Shown here in pieces: positions 1 to 14,824 of a stretch of 64,000 nt of DNA (positions are counted from its first letter, which is position 1; each line of letters starts with the position of its first letter). The DNA comes from Elymus sibiricus (lineage: Eukaryota > Streptophyta > Magnoliopsida > Poales > Poaceae): contig CM077666.1 in NCBI GenBank assembly GCA_039707655.1, forward strand, positions 239,040,166-239,104,165, read 5' to 3'. Below the pieces are notes generated by a model. It was not told the origin of the DNA, did no database searches, and saw only the letters and a list, made by a program, of their open reading frames with translations. Both the position numbers and the translations under genes were made by a program.

Positions 1-3000
1 GGAATGTACGCAGTATCCACAAAGAAAACTCAATTACTCAACCATTATATATGATTACTCATCCATGCAATTTTGAGAACACATCGAAAGAAATTAAAGA
101 AAATGACAAAACGCTCAAAAATTGAAATCCTTTTGCATGGAGGCCTCTTATCTGCAATGGCTTGTGGGAAAAATAATAAACAGACAATACCACAACCTTT
201 TTAAAAAAAACTTCACAGACTGACCTTTCTCCTATGAAGATCAATGACTTTCAACCAAGAGGACCATGACCATGAGCATCTTCATGGCATAGTACATGAT
301 AACATCACTATTTTCAGAAATAACAAGGGTGTTAACATTGTGAGCAATAATTCCACAAAAAGATTGAAGATTTGGTTAAAAAAATAATTTTCCAATTTTC
401 TAGTGCTATGCATGACTTTTTTTGTGAAGCAAGTGCCATAAACAAGATTGTAAATTGTGCCCTTACAATTTTGTCCTAAAGTATACCACATGGGATGCCA
501 ACTGCCAATTTTTCATGAATTTCAGAGTGATATTGCCATATTTAATTGATTTATTTTCTGGTGATTTACATCAAGTAATTCAAATTTGAACTGCAAGTGT
601 GCTCTAGTTTGGTCCAATAAATTCTGAAAAATCATTTTCATCTTCCATGTTAGGAATGTACGCAGTGTCCACAAAGAAAACTCAATTACTCAACCATTAT
701 ATATGATTACTCATCCATGCAATTTTGACAACACATCGAAAGAAATAAAAGAAAATGAAAAATGGCTCAAAAATTGAAATCCTTTTGCATGGAGGCCTCT
801 TATGTGCAATGACTTGTGGGAAAAATAATAAACTGACAATATCACAAACTTTTAAAAAAACCTTCACAAACTGACCTATCTCCGATGAAGATCAATGACT
901 TTCAACCAAGATGACCATCACCATGAGCATCTTCATGGCATAGTACATGATAACATCACCATTTTTGGAAATAACAAGGGTGTTAACATTGTGAGCAGTA
1001 ATTCCACAAAAAGATTGAAGATTTGGTTAAAAAAATTAATTTCCCTTGTTTCTAGTGCTATGCATGACTTTTTTTGTGAAGCAAGTGCCATAAATAAGAT
1101 TGTAAATCGTGCCCTTACAATTTTGTCCTAAAGTATACCACATGGGATGCCAACTGCTAATTTTTCATGAATTTTAGAGTGATATTGCCATATTTCATTG
1201 ATTTATTGAATTTCTGGCGATTTACATCAAGTAATTCAAATTTGAACTGCAAGTGTCCTCTAGTTTAGTCCAAATAAATTCTGAAAAATCATTTTTATCT
1301 TCCACCTTAGGAATGTAGGAAGTATCCACAAAGAAAACTCAGTTACCATACCAATATATATGATTACTCATCCATGCAATTTTCATAACACATCAAAAGA
1401 AATTAAAGAAAATGAAAAAAAGGCTCAAAAATTGAAATCCTTTTGCATGGAGGCCTCTTATGTGCAGTGGCTTGTGGGAAAAATAATAAACTGACCATAC
1501 CACAAACTTTAAAAAAAAACTTCACAAACTGACTTATCTCCGATGAAGATCAATGAGTTTCAACCAAGAGGACCATGACCATGAGCATCTTCATGGCATA
1601 GTACATGATAACATCACCATTTTTGGAAATAACAAGGGTGTTAACATTGTGAGGAATAATTCCACAATTTTCCATTTTTCTAGTGCCACACTTGACCTTT
1701 TTTGTGAAGCAAGTGCCATAAATAAGATTGTAAATCATGCCCTTACAATTTTGTCCTAAAGTATACCACATGGGATGCCAACTGCCATTTTTTCTTGAAT
1801 TTCAGAGTGTTATTGCTATATTTCATTGATTTATTGAATTTCTGGCGATTTACATCAAGTAATTCAAATTTGAACTACAAGTGTCCTCTAGTTTGGTCCA
1901 ATAAATTCTGAAAAATCATTTTCACCTTCCATGTTAGGAATGTACGCAGTATCCACAAAGAAAACTCAGTTACCAACCCATTATATATGATTACTCATCC
2001 ATGCAATTTTGACAACACATCGAAAGAAATTAAAGAAAATGAAAAAAGGCTGAAAAATTGAAATCCTTTTGCACGAAGGCCTCTTATGTGCAATGGCTTG
2101 TGTGAAAAATAATAAACTAACAATACCACAAACTTAAAAAAAACCCTTCACAAACTGACCTATCTCTTATGAGGATCAATGACTTTCAACCAAGATGACC
2201 ATGACCATGAGCATCTTCACGGCATAGTACATGATAACATCACCATATTTTGAAATGACAAAGGTGTTAACATTGTGAGCAATAATTCTACAAAAAGATT
2301 GAAGATTTGGTTACAAAAATATTTTTCCATTTTTCTAGTGCCATACATGACTTTTTTGTGAAGCAAGTGTCATAAATAAGATTGTAAATCATGCCCTCAC
2401 AATTTTGTCCTAAATCATACCACATGGGATGCCAACTGCCATTTTTTCATGAATTTCAGAGTGATATTGCCGTAGTTCATTTACTTATTTAATTTCTGGC
2501 GATTTACATCAAGTAATTAAAATTTGAACTGCAAGTGTGCTCTAGTTTGGTCCAATAAATTCTGAAAAATCATTTTCACCTTCCATGTTTGGAATGTAGG
2601 AAGTATCCACAAAGAAAACTCAGTTACCTAACCACTATATATGATTACTCATCCATGCAATTTTGACAACACATCGAAAGAAATTAAAGAAAATCAAAAA
2701 AAGGCTCAAAAATTGAAATCCTTTTGCATGGAGGCCTCTTATGTGCAATGGCTTGTGGGAAAAATAATAAACTGACAATACCACAAACTTTTTAAAAAAA
2801 ACTTCACAGACTGACCTTTCTCGTATGAAGATCAATGACTTTCAACCAAGAGGACCATGACCATGAGCATCTTCGTGGCATAGTACATGATAACATCACC
2901 ATTTTTGGAAATAACAAGGGTGTTAACATTGTGAGCAATAATTCCACAAAAAGATTGAAGATTTGGTTAAAAAAATAATTTTCCATTTTTCTAGTGCCAT

Positions 3001-4987
3001 GCATGACTTTTTTGTGAAGCAAGTGCCGCAAATAAGATTGTTAATCATGCCCTCACAAATTTGTCCTAAAGTATACCACATGGGATGCCAACTGCCAATT
3101 TTTCATGAATTTCAGAGTGATATTACCATATTTCATTGATTAATTGAATTTCTGGCGATTTACATCAAGTAATTAAAATTTGAACTGCAAGTGTGCTCAA
3201 GTTTGGTCCAATAAATGCTGAAAAATCATTATCACCTTCCACGTTAGGAATGTACGCAGTATCCACAAAGAAAACTCAATTACTCAACCATTATATATGA
3301 TTACTCATCCATGCAATTTTGACAACACATCCAAAGAAATAAAAGAAAATGAAAAATGGCTCAAAAATTGAAATCCTTTTGCATGGAGGCCTCTTATGTG
3401 CAATGGCTTGTGGGAAAAATAATAAACTGACAATATCACAAACTTTTAAAAAAACCTTCACAAACTGACCTATCTCCGATGTAGATCAATGACTTTCAAC
3501 CAAGATGACCATCACCATGAGCATCTTCATGGCATAGTACATGATAACATCACCATTTTTGGAAATAACAAGGGTGTTAACATTGTGAGCAATAATTCCA
3601 CAAAAAGATTGAAGATTTGGTTAAAAAAAATTAATTTCCCTTGTTTCTAGTGCTATGCATGACTTTTTTTGTGAAGCAAGTGCCATAAATAAGATTGTAA
3701 ATCGTGCCCTTACAATTTTGTCCTAAAGTATACCACATGGGATGCCAACTGCTAATTTTTCATGAATTTTAGAGTGATATTGCCATATTTCATTGATTTA
3801 TTGAATTTCTGGCGATTTACATCTAGTAATTCAAATTTGAACTGCAAGTGTCCTCTAGTTTAGTCCAAATAAATTCTGAAAAATCATTTTTATCTTCCAC
3901 ATTAGGAATGTAGGAAGTATCCACAAAGAAAACTCAGTTACCCACCCATTATATATGATTACTCATCCATGCAATTTTGATAACACATCAAAAGAAATTA
4001 AAGAAAATGAAAAAAAGGCTCAAAAATTGAAATCCTTTTGCATGGAGGCCTCTTATGTGCAGTGGCTTGTGGGAAAAATAATAAACTGACAATACCACAA
4101 ACTTTAAAAAAAAACTTCACAAACTGACTTATCTCCGATGAAGATCAATGAGTTTCAACCAAGAGGACCATGACCATGAGCATCTTCATGGCATAGTACA
4201 TGATAACATCACCATTTTTGGAAATAACAAGGGTGTTAACATTGTGAGCAATAATTCCACAATTTTCCATTTTTCTAGTGCCACACTTGACCTTTTTTGT
4301 GAAGCAAGTGCGATAAATAAGATTGTAAATCATGCCCTTACAATTTTGCCCTAAAGTATACCACATGGGATGCCAACTGCCAATTTTTCTTGAATTTCAG
4401 AGTGTTATTGCTATATTTTATTGATTTATTGAATTTCTGGCGATTTACATCAAGTAATTCAAATTTGAATTACAAGTGTGCTCTAGTTTGGTCCAAAAAA
4501 TTCTGAAAAATCATTTTCACATTCCACATTAGGAATTTAGGCAGTATCCACAAAGAAAACTCAGTTACCAACCCATTATATATGATTACTCATCCATGCA
4601 ATTTTGACAACACATCGAAAGAAATTAAAGAAAATGAAAAAAGGCTCAAAAATTGAAATCCTTTTGCATGGAGGCCTCTTATGTGCAATGGCTTGTGTGA
4701 AAAATAATAAACTGACAATACCACAAACTTTAAAAAAAACCTTCACAAACTGACCTATCTCTTATGAGGATCAATTACTTTCAACCAAGATGACCATGAC
4801 CATGAGCATCTTCATGGCATAGTACACGATAACATCACCATTTTTCGAAATAACACATGTGTTAACATTGTGAGCAATAATCCTACAAAAAGATTGAAGA
4901 TTTGGTTACAAAAATATTTTTCCATTTTTCTAGTGCCATGCATGACTTTTTTGTGAAGCAAGTGTCATAAATGAGATCGTAAATCAT
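1..4987 (+). repeat. Satellite segment identical to 7671-12657 (copy 1)
   Basis: Every stretch I compared between 1 and 4987 matches the sequence 7,670 bp downstream, including variant bases private to these monomers. Identity stops abruptly at 4988 (T here, G at 12658), after which the two differ by several percent. The copy spans monomers 1-7 and most of monomer 8, and should continue leftward out of the window. Confidence 0.9.
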
Positions 4988-5185
4988 TCCCTCACAATTT
5001 TGTCCTAAATCATACCACATGGGATGCCAACTGCCAATTTTTCATGAATTTCAGAGTGATATTGCCGTAGTTCATTGATTTATTGAATTTCTTGCGATTT
5101 ACATGAAGTAATTCAAATTTGAACTGCAAGTGTGCTCTAGTTTGGTCCAATAAATTCTGAAAAATCATTTTCACCTTCCACGTTA
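653..5185 (+). repeat. Higher-order repeat block: A-B-C-D then A-B-C
   Basis: Monomer A (653, 3247) has a GAAATAAAAGAAAATG variant and a TTTCCCTTGTTTC variant. Monomer B (1310, 3905) is 627 bp because about 27 bases after AATTCCACAA are missing. Monomer C (1937, 4532) has TTACAAAAATATTTTTCC. Monomer D (2591) has AAAATCAAAAAAAGGCTC. A to A distance is 2,594 bp. The order is the same in both passes, so four-monomer units have been amplified. Confidence 0.85.
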
Positions 5186-6356
5186 GGAATGTACGCAGTA
5201 TCCACAAAGAAAACTCAACTACCCAACAATTATATATGATTACTCATCCATGCAATTTTGACAACACATGGAAAGAAATTAAAGAAAATGAAAAAGGCTC
5301 AAAAATTGAAATCCTTTTGCATGGAGGCCTCTTATGTGCAATGGCTTGTGGGAAAAATAATAAACAGACAATACCAGAAACTTTTAAAAAAACCTTCACA
5401 AACTGACCTATCTCCAGTGAAGATCAATGACTTTCAACCAAGATGACCATCACCATGAGCATCTTCATGGCATAGTACATGATAACATCACCATTTTTGG
5501 AAATAACAAGGGTGTGAACATTGTGACCAATAATTCCACAAAAAGATTGAAGATTTGGTTAAAAAAATTAATTTTCCATTTTTCTAGTGTTATGCATGAC
5601 TTTTTTTGTGAAGCAATTGCCATAAATAAGATTGTAAATCGTGTCCTTACAATTTTGTCCTAAAGTATACCACATGGGATGCCAACTGCCAATTTTTCAT
5701 GAATTTCCGAGTGATATTGCCATATTTCATTGATTTATTGAATTTCTGGCGATTTACATCAAACAATGCAATTTTGACAACACATCGAAAGAAATTAAAA
5801 AAAAAGAAAAAAGGCACAAAAATTGAAATCCTTTTGCATGGAGGCCTCTTATGTGCAATGGCTTGTGGGAAAAATAATAAACTGACAATACCAAAAACTT
5901 TTAAAAAAACCTTCACAAACTGACCTATCTCCGATGAAGATCAATGGCTTTCAACCAAGATGACCATCACTATGAGCATCTTCATGGCATAGTACATGAT
6001 GACATCACTATTTTTGGAAATAACAAGGGTGTTAACATCGTGAGCAATAATTCCACAAAAATATTGAAGATTTGGTTAAAAAAATTAATTTTCCATTATT
6101 CTAGTGCTATGCATGACCTTTTTGTGAAGCAAGTGCCATAAATAAGATTGTAAATCATGCCCTCACAAATTTGTCCTAAAGTATACCACATGGGATGCCA
6201 ACTCCCAATTTTTCATGAATAACAGAGTGATATTGCCATATTTCATTGATTTATTGAATTTCTGGTGATTTACATCAAGTAATTCAAATTTGAACAGCAA
6301 GTGTGCTCTAGTTTGGTCCAATAAACTCTGAAAAATCATTTTCACCTTCCACGTTA
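5186..6356 (+). repeat. Two satellite monomers fused by an internal deletion
   Basis: At about 5762 the string GATTTACATCAA jumps straight to ACAATGCAATTTTGAC. That removes the 3' end of one monomer and the 5' end of the next (about 150 bp, including the GGAATGTA phase marker). The two flanking monomers are otherwise normal. Confidence 0.85.
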
Positions 6357-7670
6357 GGAATGTACGCAGTATCCACAAAGAAAACTCAATTACCCAGCCA
6401 TTATATATGATTAGTCATCCATGCAATTTTAACAACACATCGAAGGAAATTAAAGAAAGTGAAAAAAGGCTCAAAAATTGAAATCCTTTTTCATGGAGGC
6501 CTCTTATGTGCAATGGCTTGTGGGAAAAATAATAAACTGACAATACTACAAACTTTTAAAAAAACCTTCACAAACTGACCTATCTCCGATGAAGATCAAT
6601 GACTTTCAACCAAGATGACCATCACCATGAGCATCTTCATGGCATAGTACATGATAACATCACTATTTTTGGAAATAACAAGGGTGTTAACATTGTGAGC
6701 AATAATTTCACAAAAAGATTGAAGATTTGGTTAAAAAAAATTAATTTTCCTTTTTTTCTAGTACTATACATGGCGTTTTTTGTGAACCAAGTGCCATAAA
6801 CAAGACTGTAAATTGTGCCCTTACAATTTTGTCCTAAAGTATACCACATGGGATGCCAACTGCCAATTTTTCATGAATTTTAGAGTGATATTGCCATATT
6901 TCATAGATTTATTGAATTTCTGGCGATTTACATCAAGTAATTCAAATTTGAACTGCAAGTGTGCTCTAGTTTGGTCCAATAAATTCTAAAAAATCATTTT
7001 CACCTTCAGCGTTAGGAATGTACGCAGTATCCACAAAGAAAACTCACTTACCCAACCATTATATATGATTTCTCATCCTTGCAATTTTGACAACACATCG
7101 AAAGAAATTAAAGAAAATGAAAAAAGGCTCAAAAATTGAAATCCTTTTGCATGGAGGCCTCTTATGTGCAGTGGCTTGTGGGAAAAATAATAAACTGACA
7201 ATACCAGAAACTTAAAAAAAAACCTTCACAAACTGACCTATCTCCGATGAAGATTATCGACTTTCAACCATGATGACCATCACCATGAGCATCTTCATGG
7301 CATAGTACATGATAACATCACAATTTTTGGAAATAACAAGGGTGTTAACATTGTGAGCAATAATTCCACAAAAAGATTGAAGATTTGGTTAAAAATAATA
7401 ATTTTCCAATTTTCTAGTGCTATGCATGACTTTTTTTGTGAAGCAAGTGCCTTTAAAAAGATTGTAAATTGTGTACTTACAATTTTGTCCTAAAGTATAC
7501 CACATGGGATGCCAACTGCTAATTTTTCATGAATTTCAGAGTGATATTGCCAGATTTCATAGATTTATTGAAATTCTGGCGATTTACATCAAGTAATTCA
7601 AATTTGAACTTCAAGTGTTCTATAGTTTGGTCCAATAAATTCTGAAAAATCATTTTCACCTTCCACGTTA

Positions 7671-10600
7671 GGAATGTACGCAGTATCCACAAAGAAAACT
7701 CAATTACTCAACCATTATATATGATTACTCATCCATGCAATTTTGAGAACACATCGAAAGAAATTAAAGAAAATGACAAAACGCTCAAAAATTGAAATCC
7801 TTTTGCATGGAGGCCTCTTATCTGCAATGGCTTGTGGGAAAAATAATAAACAGACAATACCACAACCTTTTTAAAAAAAACTTCACAGACTGACCTTTCT
7901 CCTATGAAGATCAATGACTTTCAACCAAGAGGACCATGACCATGAGCATCTTCATGGCATAGTACATGATAACATCACTATTTTCAGAAATAACAAGGGT
8001 GTTAACATTGTGAGCAATAATTCCACAAAAAGATTGAAGATTTGGTTAAAAAAATAATTTTCCAATTTTCTAGTGCTATGCATGACTTTTTTTGTGAAGC
8101 AAGTGCCATAAACAAGATTGTAAATTGTGCCCTTACAATTTTGTCCTAAAGTATACCACATGGGATGCCAACTGCCAATTTTTCATGAATTTCAGAGTGA
8201 TATTGCCATATTTAATTGATTTATTTTCTGGTGATTTACATCAAGTAATTCAAATTTGAACTGCAAGTGTGCTCTAGTTTGGTCCAATAAATTCTGAAAA
8301 ATCATTTTCATCTTCCATGTTAGGAATGTACGCAGTGTCCACAAAGAAAACTCAATTACTCAACCATTATATATGATTACTCATCCATGCAATTTTGACA
8401 ACACATCGAAAGAAATAAAAGAAAATGAAAAATGGCTCAAAAATTGAAATCCTTTTGCATGGAGGCCTCTTATGTGCAATGACTTGTGGGAAAAATAATA
8501 AACTGACAATATCACAAACTTTTAAAAAAACCTTCACAAACTGACCTATCTCCGATGAAGATCAATGACTTTCAACCAAGATGACCATCACCATGAGCAT
8601 CTTCATGGCATAGTACATGATAACATCACCATTTTTGGAAATAACAAGGGTGTTAACATTGTGAGCAGTAATTCCACAAAAAGATTGAAGATTTGGTTAA
8701 AAAAATTAATTTCCCTTGTTTCTAGTGCTATGCATGACTTTTTTTGTGAAGCAAGTGCCATAAATAAGATTGTAAATCGTGCCCTTACAATTTTGTCCTA
8801 AAGTATACCACATGGGATGCCAACTGCTAATTTTTCATGAATTTTAGAGTGATATTGCCATATTTCATTGATTTATTGAATTTCTGGCGATTTACATCAA
8901 GTAATTCAAATTTGAACTGCAAGTGTCCTCTAGTTTAGTCCAAATAAATTCTGAAAAATCATTTTTATCTTCCACCTTAGGAATGTAGGAAGTATCCACA
9001 AAGAAAACTCAGTTACCATACCAATATATATGATTACTCATCCATGCAATTTTCATAACACATCAAAAGAAATTAAAGAAAATGAAAAAAAGGCTCAAAA
9101 ATTGAAATCCTTTTGCATGGAGGCCTCTTATGTGCAGTGGCTTGTGGGAAAAATAATAAACTGACCATACCACAAACTTTAAAAAAAAACTTCACAAACT
9201 GACTTATCTCCGATGAAGATCAATGAGTTTCAACCAAGAGGACCATGACCATGAGCATCTTCATGGCATAGTACATGATAACATCACCATTTTTGGAAAT
9301 AACAAGGGTGTTAACATTGTGAGGAATAATTCCACAATTTTCCATTTTTCTAGTGCCACACTTGACCTTTTTTGTGAAGCAAGTGCCATAAATAAGATTG
9401 TAAATCATGCCCTTACAATTTTGTCCTAAAGTATACCACATGGGATGCCAACTGCCATTTTTTCTTGAATTTCAGAGTGTTATTGCTATATTTCATTGAT
9501 TTATTGAATTTCTGGCGATTTACATCAAGTAATTCAAATTTGAACTACAAGTGTCCTCTAGTTTGGTCCAATAAATTCTGAAAAATCATTTTCACCTTCC
9601 ATGTTAGGAATGTACGCAGTATCCACAAAGAAAACTCAGTTACCAACCCATTATATATGATTACTCATCCATGCAATTTTGACAACACATCGAAAGAAAT
9701 TAAAGAAAATGAAAAAAGGCTGAAAAATTGAAATCCTTTTGCACGAAGGCCTCTTATGTGCAATGGCTTGTGTGAAAAATAATAAACTAACAATACCACA
9801 AACTTAAAAAAAACCCTTCACAAACTGACCTATCTCTTATGAGGATCAATGACTTTCAACCAAGATGACCATGACCATGAGCATCTTCACGGCATAGTAC
9901 ATGATAACATCACCATATTTTGAAATGACAAAGGTGTTAACATTGTGAGCAATAATTCTACAAAAAGATTGAAGATTTGGTTACAAAAATATTTTTCCAT
10001 TTTTCTAGTGCCATACATGACTTTTTTGTGAAGCAAGTGTCATAAATAAGATTGTAAATCATGCCCTCACAATTTTGTCCTAAATCATACCACATGGGAT
10101 GCCAACTGCCATTTTTTCATGAATTTCAGAGTGATATTGCCGTAGTTCATTTACTTATTTAATTTCTGGCGATTTACATCAAGTAATTAAAATTTGAACT
10201 GCAAGTGTGCTCTAGTTTGGTCCAATAAATTCTGAAAAATCATTTTCACCTTCCATGTTTGGAATGTAGGAAGTATCCACAAAGAAAACTCAGTTACCTA
10301 ACCACTATATATGATTACTCATCCATGCAATTTTGACAACACATCGAAAGAAATTAAAGAAAATCAAAAAAAGGCTCAAAAATTGAAATCCTTTTGCATG
10401 GAGGCCTCTTATGTGCAATGGCTTGTGGGAAAAATAATAAACTGACAATACCACAAACTTTTTAAAAAAAACTTCACAGACTGACCTTTCTCGTATGAAG
10501 ATCAATGACTTTCAACCAAGAGGACCATGACCATGAGCATCTTCGTGGCATAGTACATGATAACATCACCATTTTTGGAAATAACAAGGGTGTTAACATT

Positions 10601-12657
10601 GTGAGCAATAATTCCACAAAAAGATTGAAGATTTGGTTAAAAAAATAATTTTCCATTTTTCTAGTGCCATGCATGACTTTTTTGTGAAGCAAGTGCCGCA
10701 AATAAGATTGTTAATCATGCCCTCACAAATTTGTCCTAAAGTATACCACATGGGATGCCAACTGCCAATTTTTCATGAATTTCAGAGTGATATTACCATA
10801 TTTCATTGATTAATTGAATTTCTGGCGATTTACATCAAGTAATTAAAATTTGAACTGCAAGTGTGCTCAAGTTTGGTCCAATAAATGCTGAAAAATCATT
10901 ATCACCTTCCACGTTAGGAATGTACGCAGTATCCACAAAGAAAACTCAATTACTCAACCATTATATATGATTACTCATCCATGCAATTTTGACAACACAT
11001 CCAAAGAAATAAAAGAAAATGAAAAATGGCTCAAAAATTGAAATCCTTTTGCATGGAGGCCTCTTATGTGCAATGGCTTGTGGGAAAAATAATAAACTGA
11101 CAATATCACAAACTTTTAAAAAAACCTTCACAAACTGACCTATCTCCGATGTAGATCAATGACTTTCAACCAAGATGACCATCACCATGAGCATCTTCAT
11201 GGCATAGTACATGATAACATCACCATTTTTGGAAATAACAAGGGTGTTAACATTGTGAGCAATAATTCCACAAAAAGATTGAAGATTTGGTTAAAAAAAA
11301 TTAATTTCCCTTGTTTCTAGTGCTATGCATGACTTTTTTTGTGAAGCAAGTGCCATAAATAAGATTGTAAATCGTGCCCTTACAATTTTGTCCTAAAGTA
11401 TACCACATGGGATGCCAACTGCTAATTTTTCATGAATTTTAGAGTGATATTGCCATATTTCATTGATTTATTGAATTTCTGGCGATTTACATCTAGTAAT
11501 TCAAATTTGAACTGCAAGTGTCCTCTAGTTTAGTCCAAATAAATTCTGAAAAATCATTTTTATCTTCCACATTAGGAATGTAGGAAGTATCCACAAAGAA
11601 AACTCAGTTACCCACCCATTATATATGATTACTCATCCATGCAATTTTGATAACACATCAAAAGAAATTAAAGAAAATGAAAAAAAGGCTCAAAAATTGA
11701 AATCCTTTTGCATGGAGGCCTCTTATGTGCAGTGGCTTGTGGGAAAAATAATAAACTGACAATACCACAAACTTTAAAAAAAAACTTCACAAACTGACTT
11801 ATCTCCGATGAAGATCAATGAGTTTCAACCAAGAGGACCATGACCATGAGCATCTTCATGGCATAGTACATGATAACATCACCATTTTTGGAAATAACAA
11901 GGGTGTTAACATTGTGAGCAATAATTCCACAATTTTCCATTTTTCTAGTGCCACACTTGACCTTTTTTGTGAAGCAAGTGCGATAAATAAGATTGTAAAT
12001 CATGCCCTTACAATTTTGCCCTAAAGTATACCACATGGGATGCCAACTGCCAATTTTTCTTGAATTTCAGAGTGTTATTGCTATATTTTATTGATTTATT
12101 GAATTTCTGGCGATTTACATCAAGTAATTCAAATTTGAATTACAAGTGTGCTCTAGTTTGGTCCAAAAAATTCTGAAAAATCATTTTCACATTCCACATT
12201 AGGAATTTAGGCAGTATCCACAAAGAAAACTCAGTTACCAACCCATTATATATGATTACTCATCCATGCAATTTTGACAACACATCGAAAGAAATTAAAG
12301 AAAATGAAAAAAGGCTCAAAAATTGAAATCCTTTTGCATGGAGGCCTCTTATGTGCAATGGCTTGTGTGAAAAATAATAAACTGACAATACCACAAACTT
12401 TAAAAAAAACCTTCACAAACTGACCTATCTCTTATGAGGATCAATTACTTTCAACCAAGATGACCATGACCATGAGCATCTTCATGGCATAGTACACGAT
12501 AACATCACCATTTTTCGAAATAACACATGTGTTAACATTGTGAGCAATAATCCTACAAAAAGATTGAAGATTTGGTTACAAAAATATTTTTCCATTTTTC
12601 TAGTGCCATGCATGACTTTTTTGTGAAGCAAGTGTCATAAATGAGATCGTAAATCAT
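7671..12657 (+). repeat. Satellite segment identical to 1-4987 (copy 2)
   Basis: Second copy of the 7,670-bp-period duplication, equal to 12 monomer positions. Under a single unequal exchange the duplicated unit is 4988-12657, and its first copy would start about 2.7 kb upstream of the window. An assembly duplication is the alternative. Confidence 0.9.
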
Positions 12658-12855
12658 GCCCTCACAATTTTGTCCAAAATCATACCACATGGGATGCCAA
12701 CTGCCAATTTTTCATGAATTTCAGAGTGATATTGCCGTAGTTCATTTATTTATTGAATTTCTGGCGATTTACATCAAGTAATTCAAATTTGAACTGCAAG
12801 TGTGATCTAGTTTGGTCTAATAAATTATGAAAAATCATTTTCACCTTCCACGTTA
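8323..12855 (+). repeat. Higher-order repeat block, second occurrence
   Basis: Same A-B-C-D-A-B-C order with monomers at 8323, 8980, 9607, 10261, 10917, 11575 and 12202. It is mostly the 7,670-bp duplicate of 653-5185; only the last ~200 bp diverge. Confidence 0.85.
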
Positions 12856-14824
12856 GGAATGTACGCAGTATCCACAAAGAAAACTCAATTACCCAACCAT
12901 TATATATGATTACTGATCCATGCAATTTTGACAACACATCGAAAGAAATTAAAGAAAATGAAAAAAGGCTCAAAAATTGAAATTCTTTTGCATGGAGGCC
13001 TCTTATGTGCAATGGCTTGTGGGAAAAATAATAAACTGACAATACCACAAACTTTTTAAAAAACCTTTACACACTGACCTTTCTCCGATGAAGATCAATG
13101 ACTTTCAACCAAGATGACCATCACCATGAGCATCTTCATGGCATAGTACATGATAACATCACTATTTTTGGAAATAACAAGGGTGTTAACATTGTGAGCA
13201 ATAATTCCACAAAAAGATTGAAGGTTTGGTTAAAAAAATAATTTTCCAATTTTCTAGTGCTATGCATGACTTTTTTTGTGAAGCAAGTGCCATAAACAAG
13301 ATTGTAAATTGTGCCCTTACAATTTTGTCCGATAGTATACCACATGGTATGCCAAATGCCAATTTTTCATGAATTTCAGAGTGATATTGCCATATTTCAT
13401 TGATTTATTGAATTTCTGGCGATTTACATCAAGTAATTAAAATTTGAACTGCAATTGTGGCTAGTTTGGTCCAAATAAATTCTGAAAAATCATTTTCACC
13501 TTCCACGTTAGGAATGTACGCAGTATCCAAAAAGAAAACCCACTTACCCAACCATTATATATGATTACTCATCCATGCGATTTTTACAACACATCAAAAG
13601 AAATTAAAGAAAATGACAAAACGCTCCAAAATTGAAATCCTTTTGCATGGAGGCCTCTTATGTGCAATGGCTTGTGGGAAAAATAATAAACTGACAATAC
13701 CACAAAGTTTTTTAAAAAACCTTCACAAACTGACCTTTCTCCGATGAAGATCAATGACTTTCAACCAAGAGGACCATGACCATGAGCATCTTCATGGCAT
13801 AGTACATGATAACATCACCATTTTTGGAAATAACAAGGGTGTTAACATTATGAGCAATAATTCCACAAGAAGATTGAAGATTTGTTTTACAAAAATAATT
13901 TTCCATTTTTCTAGTGCCATGCATGACTTTTTTTGTGAAGCAAGTGCCATTAATAAGATTGTAAATCGTGCCCTTACAATTTTGAAGTAAGGTATACCAC
14001 ATGGGATGCCAATTGCCAATTTTTCATGAATTTCAGAGTGATATTGCCATATTTCATTGATTTATTGAATTTCTGGCGATTTACATCAAGTAATTCAAAT
14101 TTGATCTGCAAGTGTGCTCTAGTTTGGTCCAATAAATTCTGAAAAATAATTTTCACCTTCCACGTTAGGAATGTACGCAGTGTCCACAAAGAAAACTCAA
14201 TTACCCAACCATTATATATGATTACTGATCCATGCAATTTTGACAACACATCGAAAGAAATTAAAGAAAATGAAAAAAGGCTCAAAAATTGAAATCCTTT
14301 AGCATGGAGGCCTCTTATGTGCAATGGCTTGTGGGAAAAATAATAAACTGACAATACCACAAACTTTTCAAAAAACCTTCACAAACTGACCTATCTACGA
14401 TGAAGATCAATGACTTTCAACCAAGATGACCATCACCGTGAGCATCTTCATGGCATAGTACATGATAACATCACTATTTTTGGAAATAACAAGGGTGTTA
14501 ACATTGTGAGCAATAATTCCACAAAAAGATTGAAGATTTGGTTAAAAAAATTAATTTTCCAATTTTCTAGTGCTATGCATGACTTTTTTTTGTGAATCAA
14601 GTGCCATAATAAAGATTGTCAATTGTGCCCTAACAATTTTGTCCTAAAGTATACCACATGGGATGCCAACTGCCAATTTTTCATGAATTTCAGAGTGATA
14701 TTGCCATATTTCATAGATTTATTGAATTTCTGGCGATTTACATCAAGTAATTAAAATTTGAACTGCAAGTGTGCTCAAGTTTGGTCCAATAAATTCTGAA
14801 AAATCATTTTCACCTTCCACGTTA

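Noticed and set aside
895..1131. Recurring 60-80-codon ORFs in the satellite, e.g. a His-rich peptide starting MTFNQDDHHHEHLHG, and minus-strand frames starting MWYTLGQNC
   Set aside because: They recur only because the monomers recur. Indels between monomers shift or stop the frames, both strands are equally open, and no initiation or domain signal was seen.
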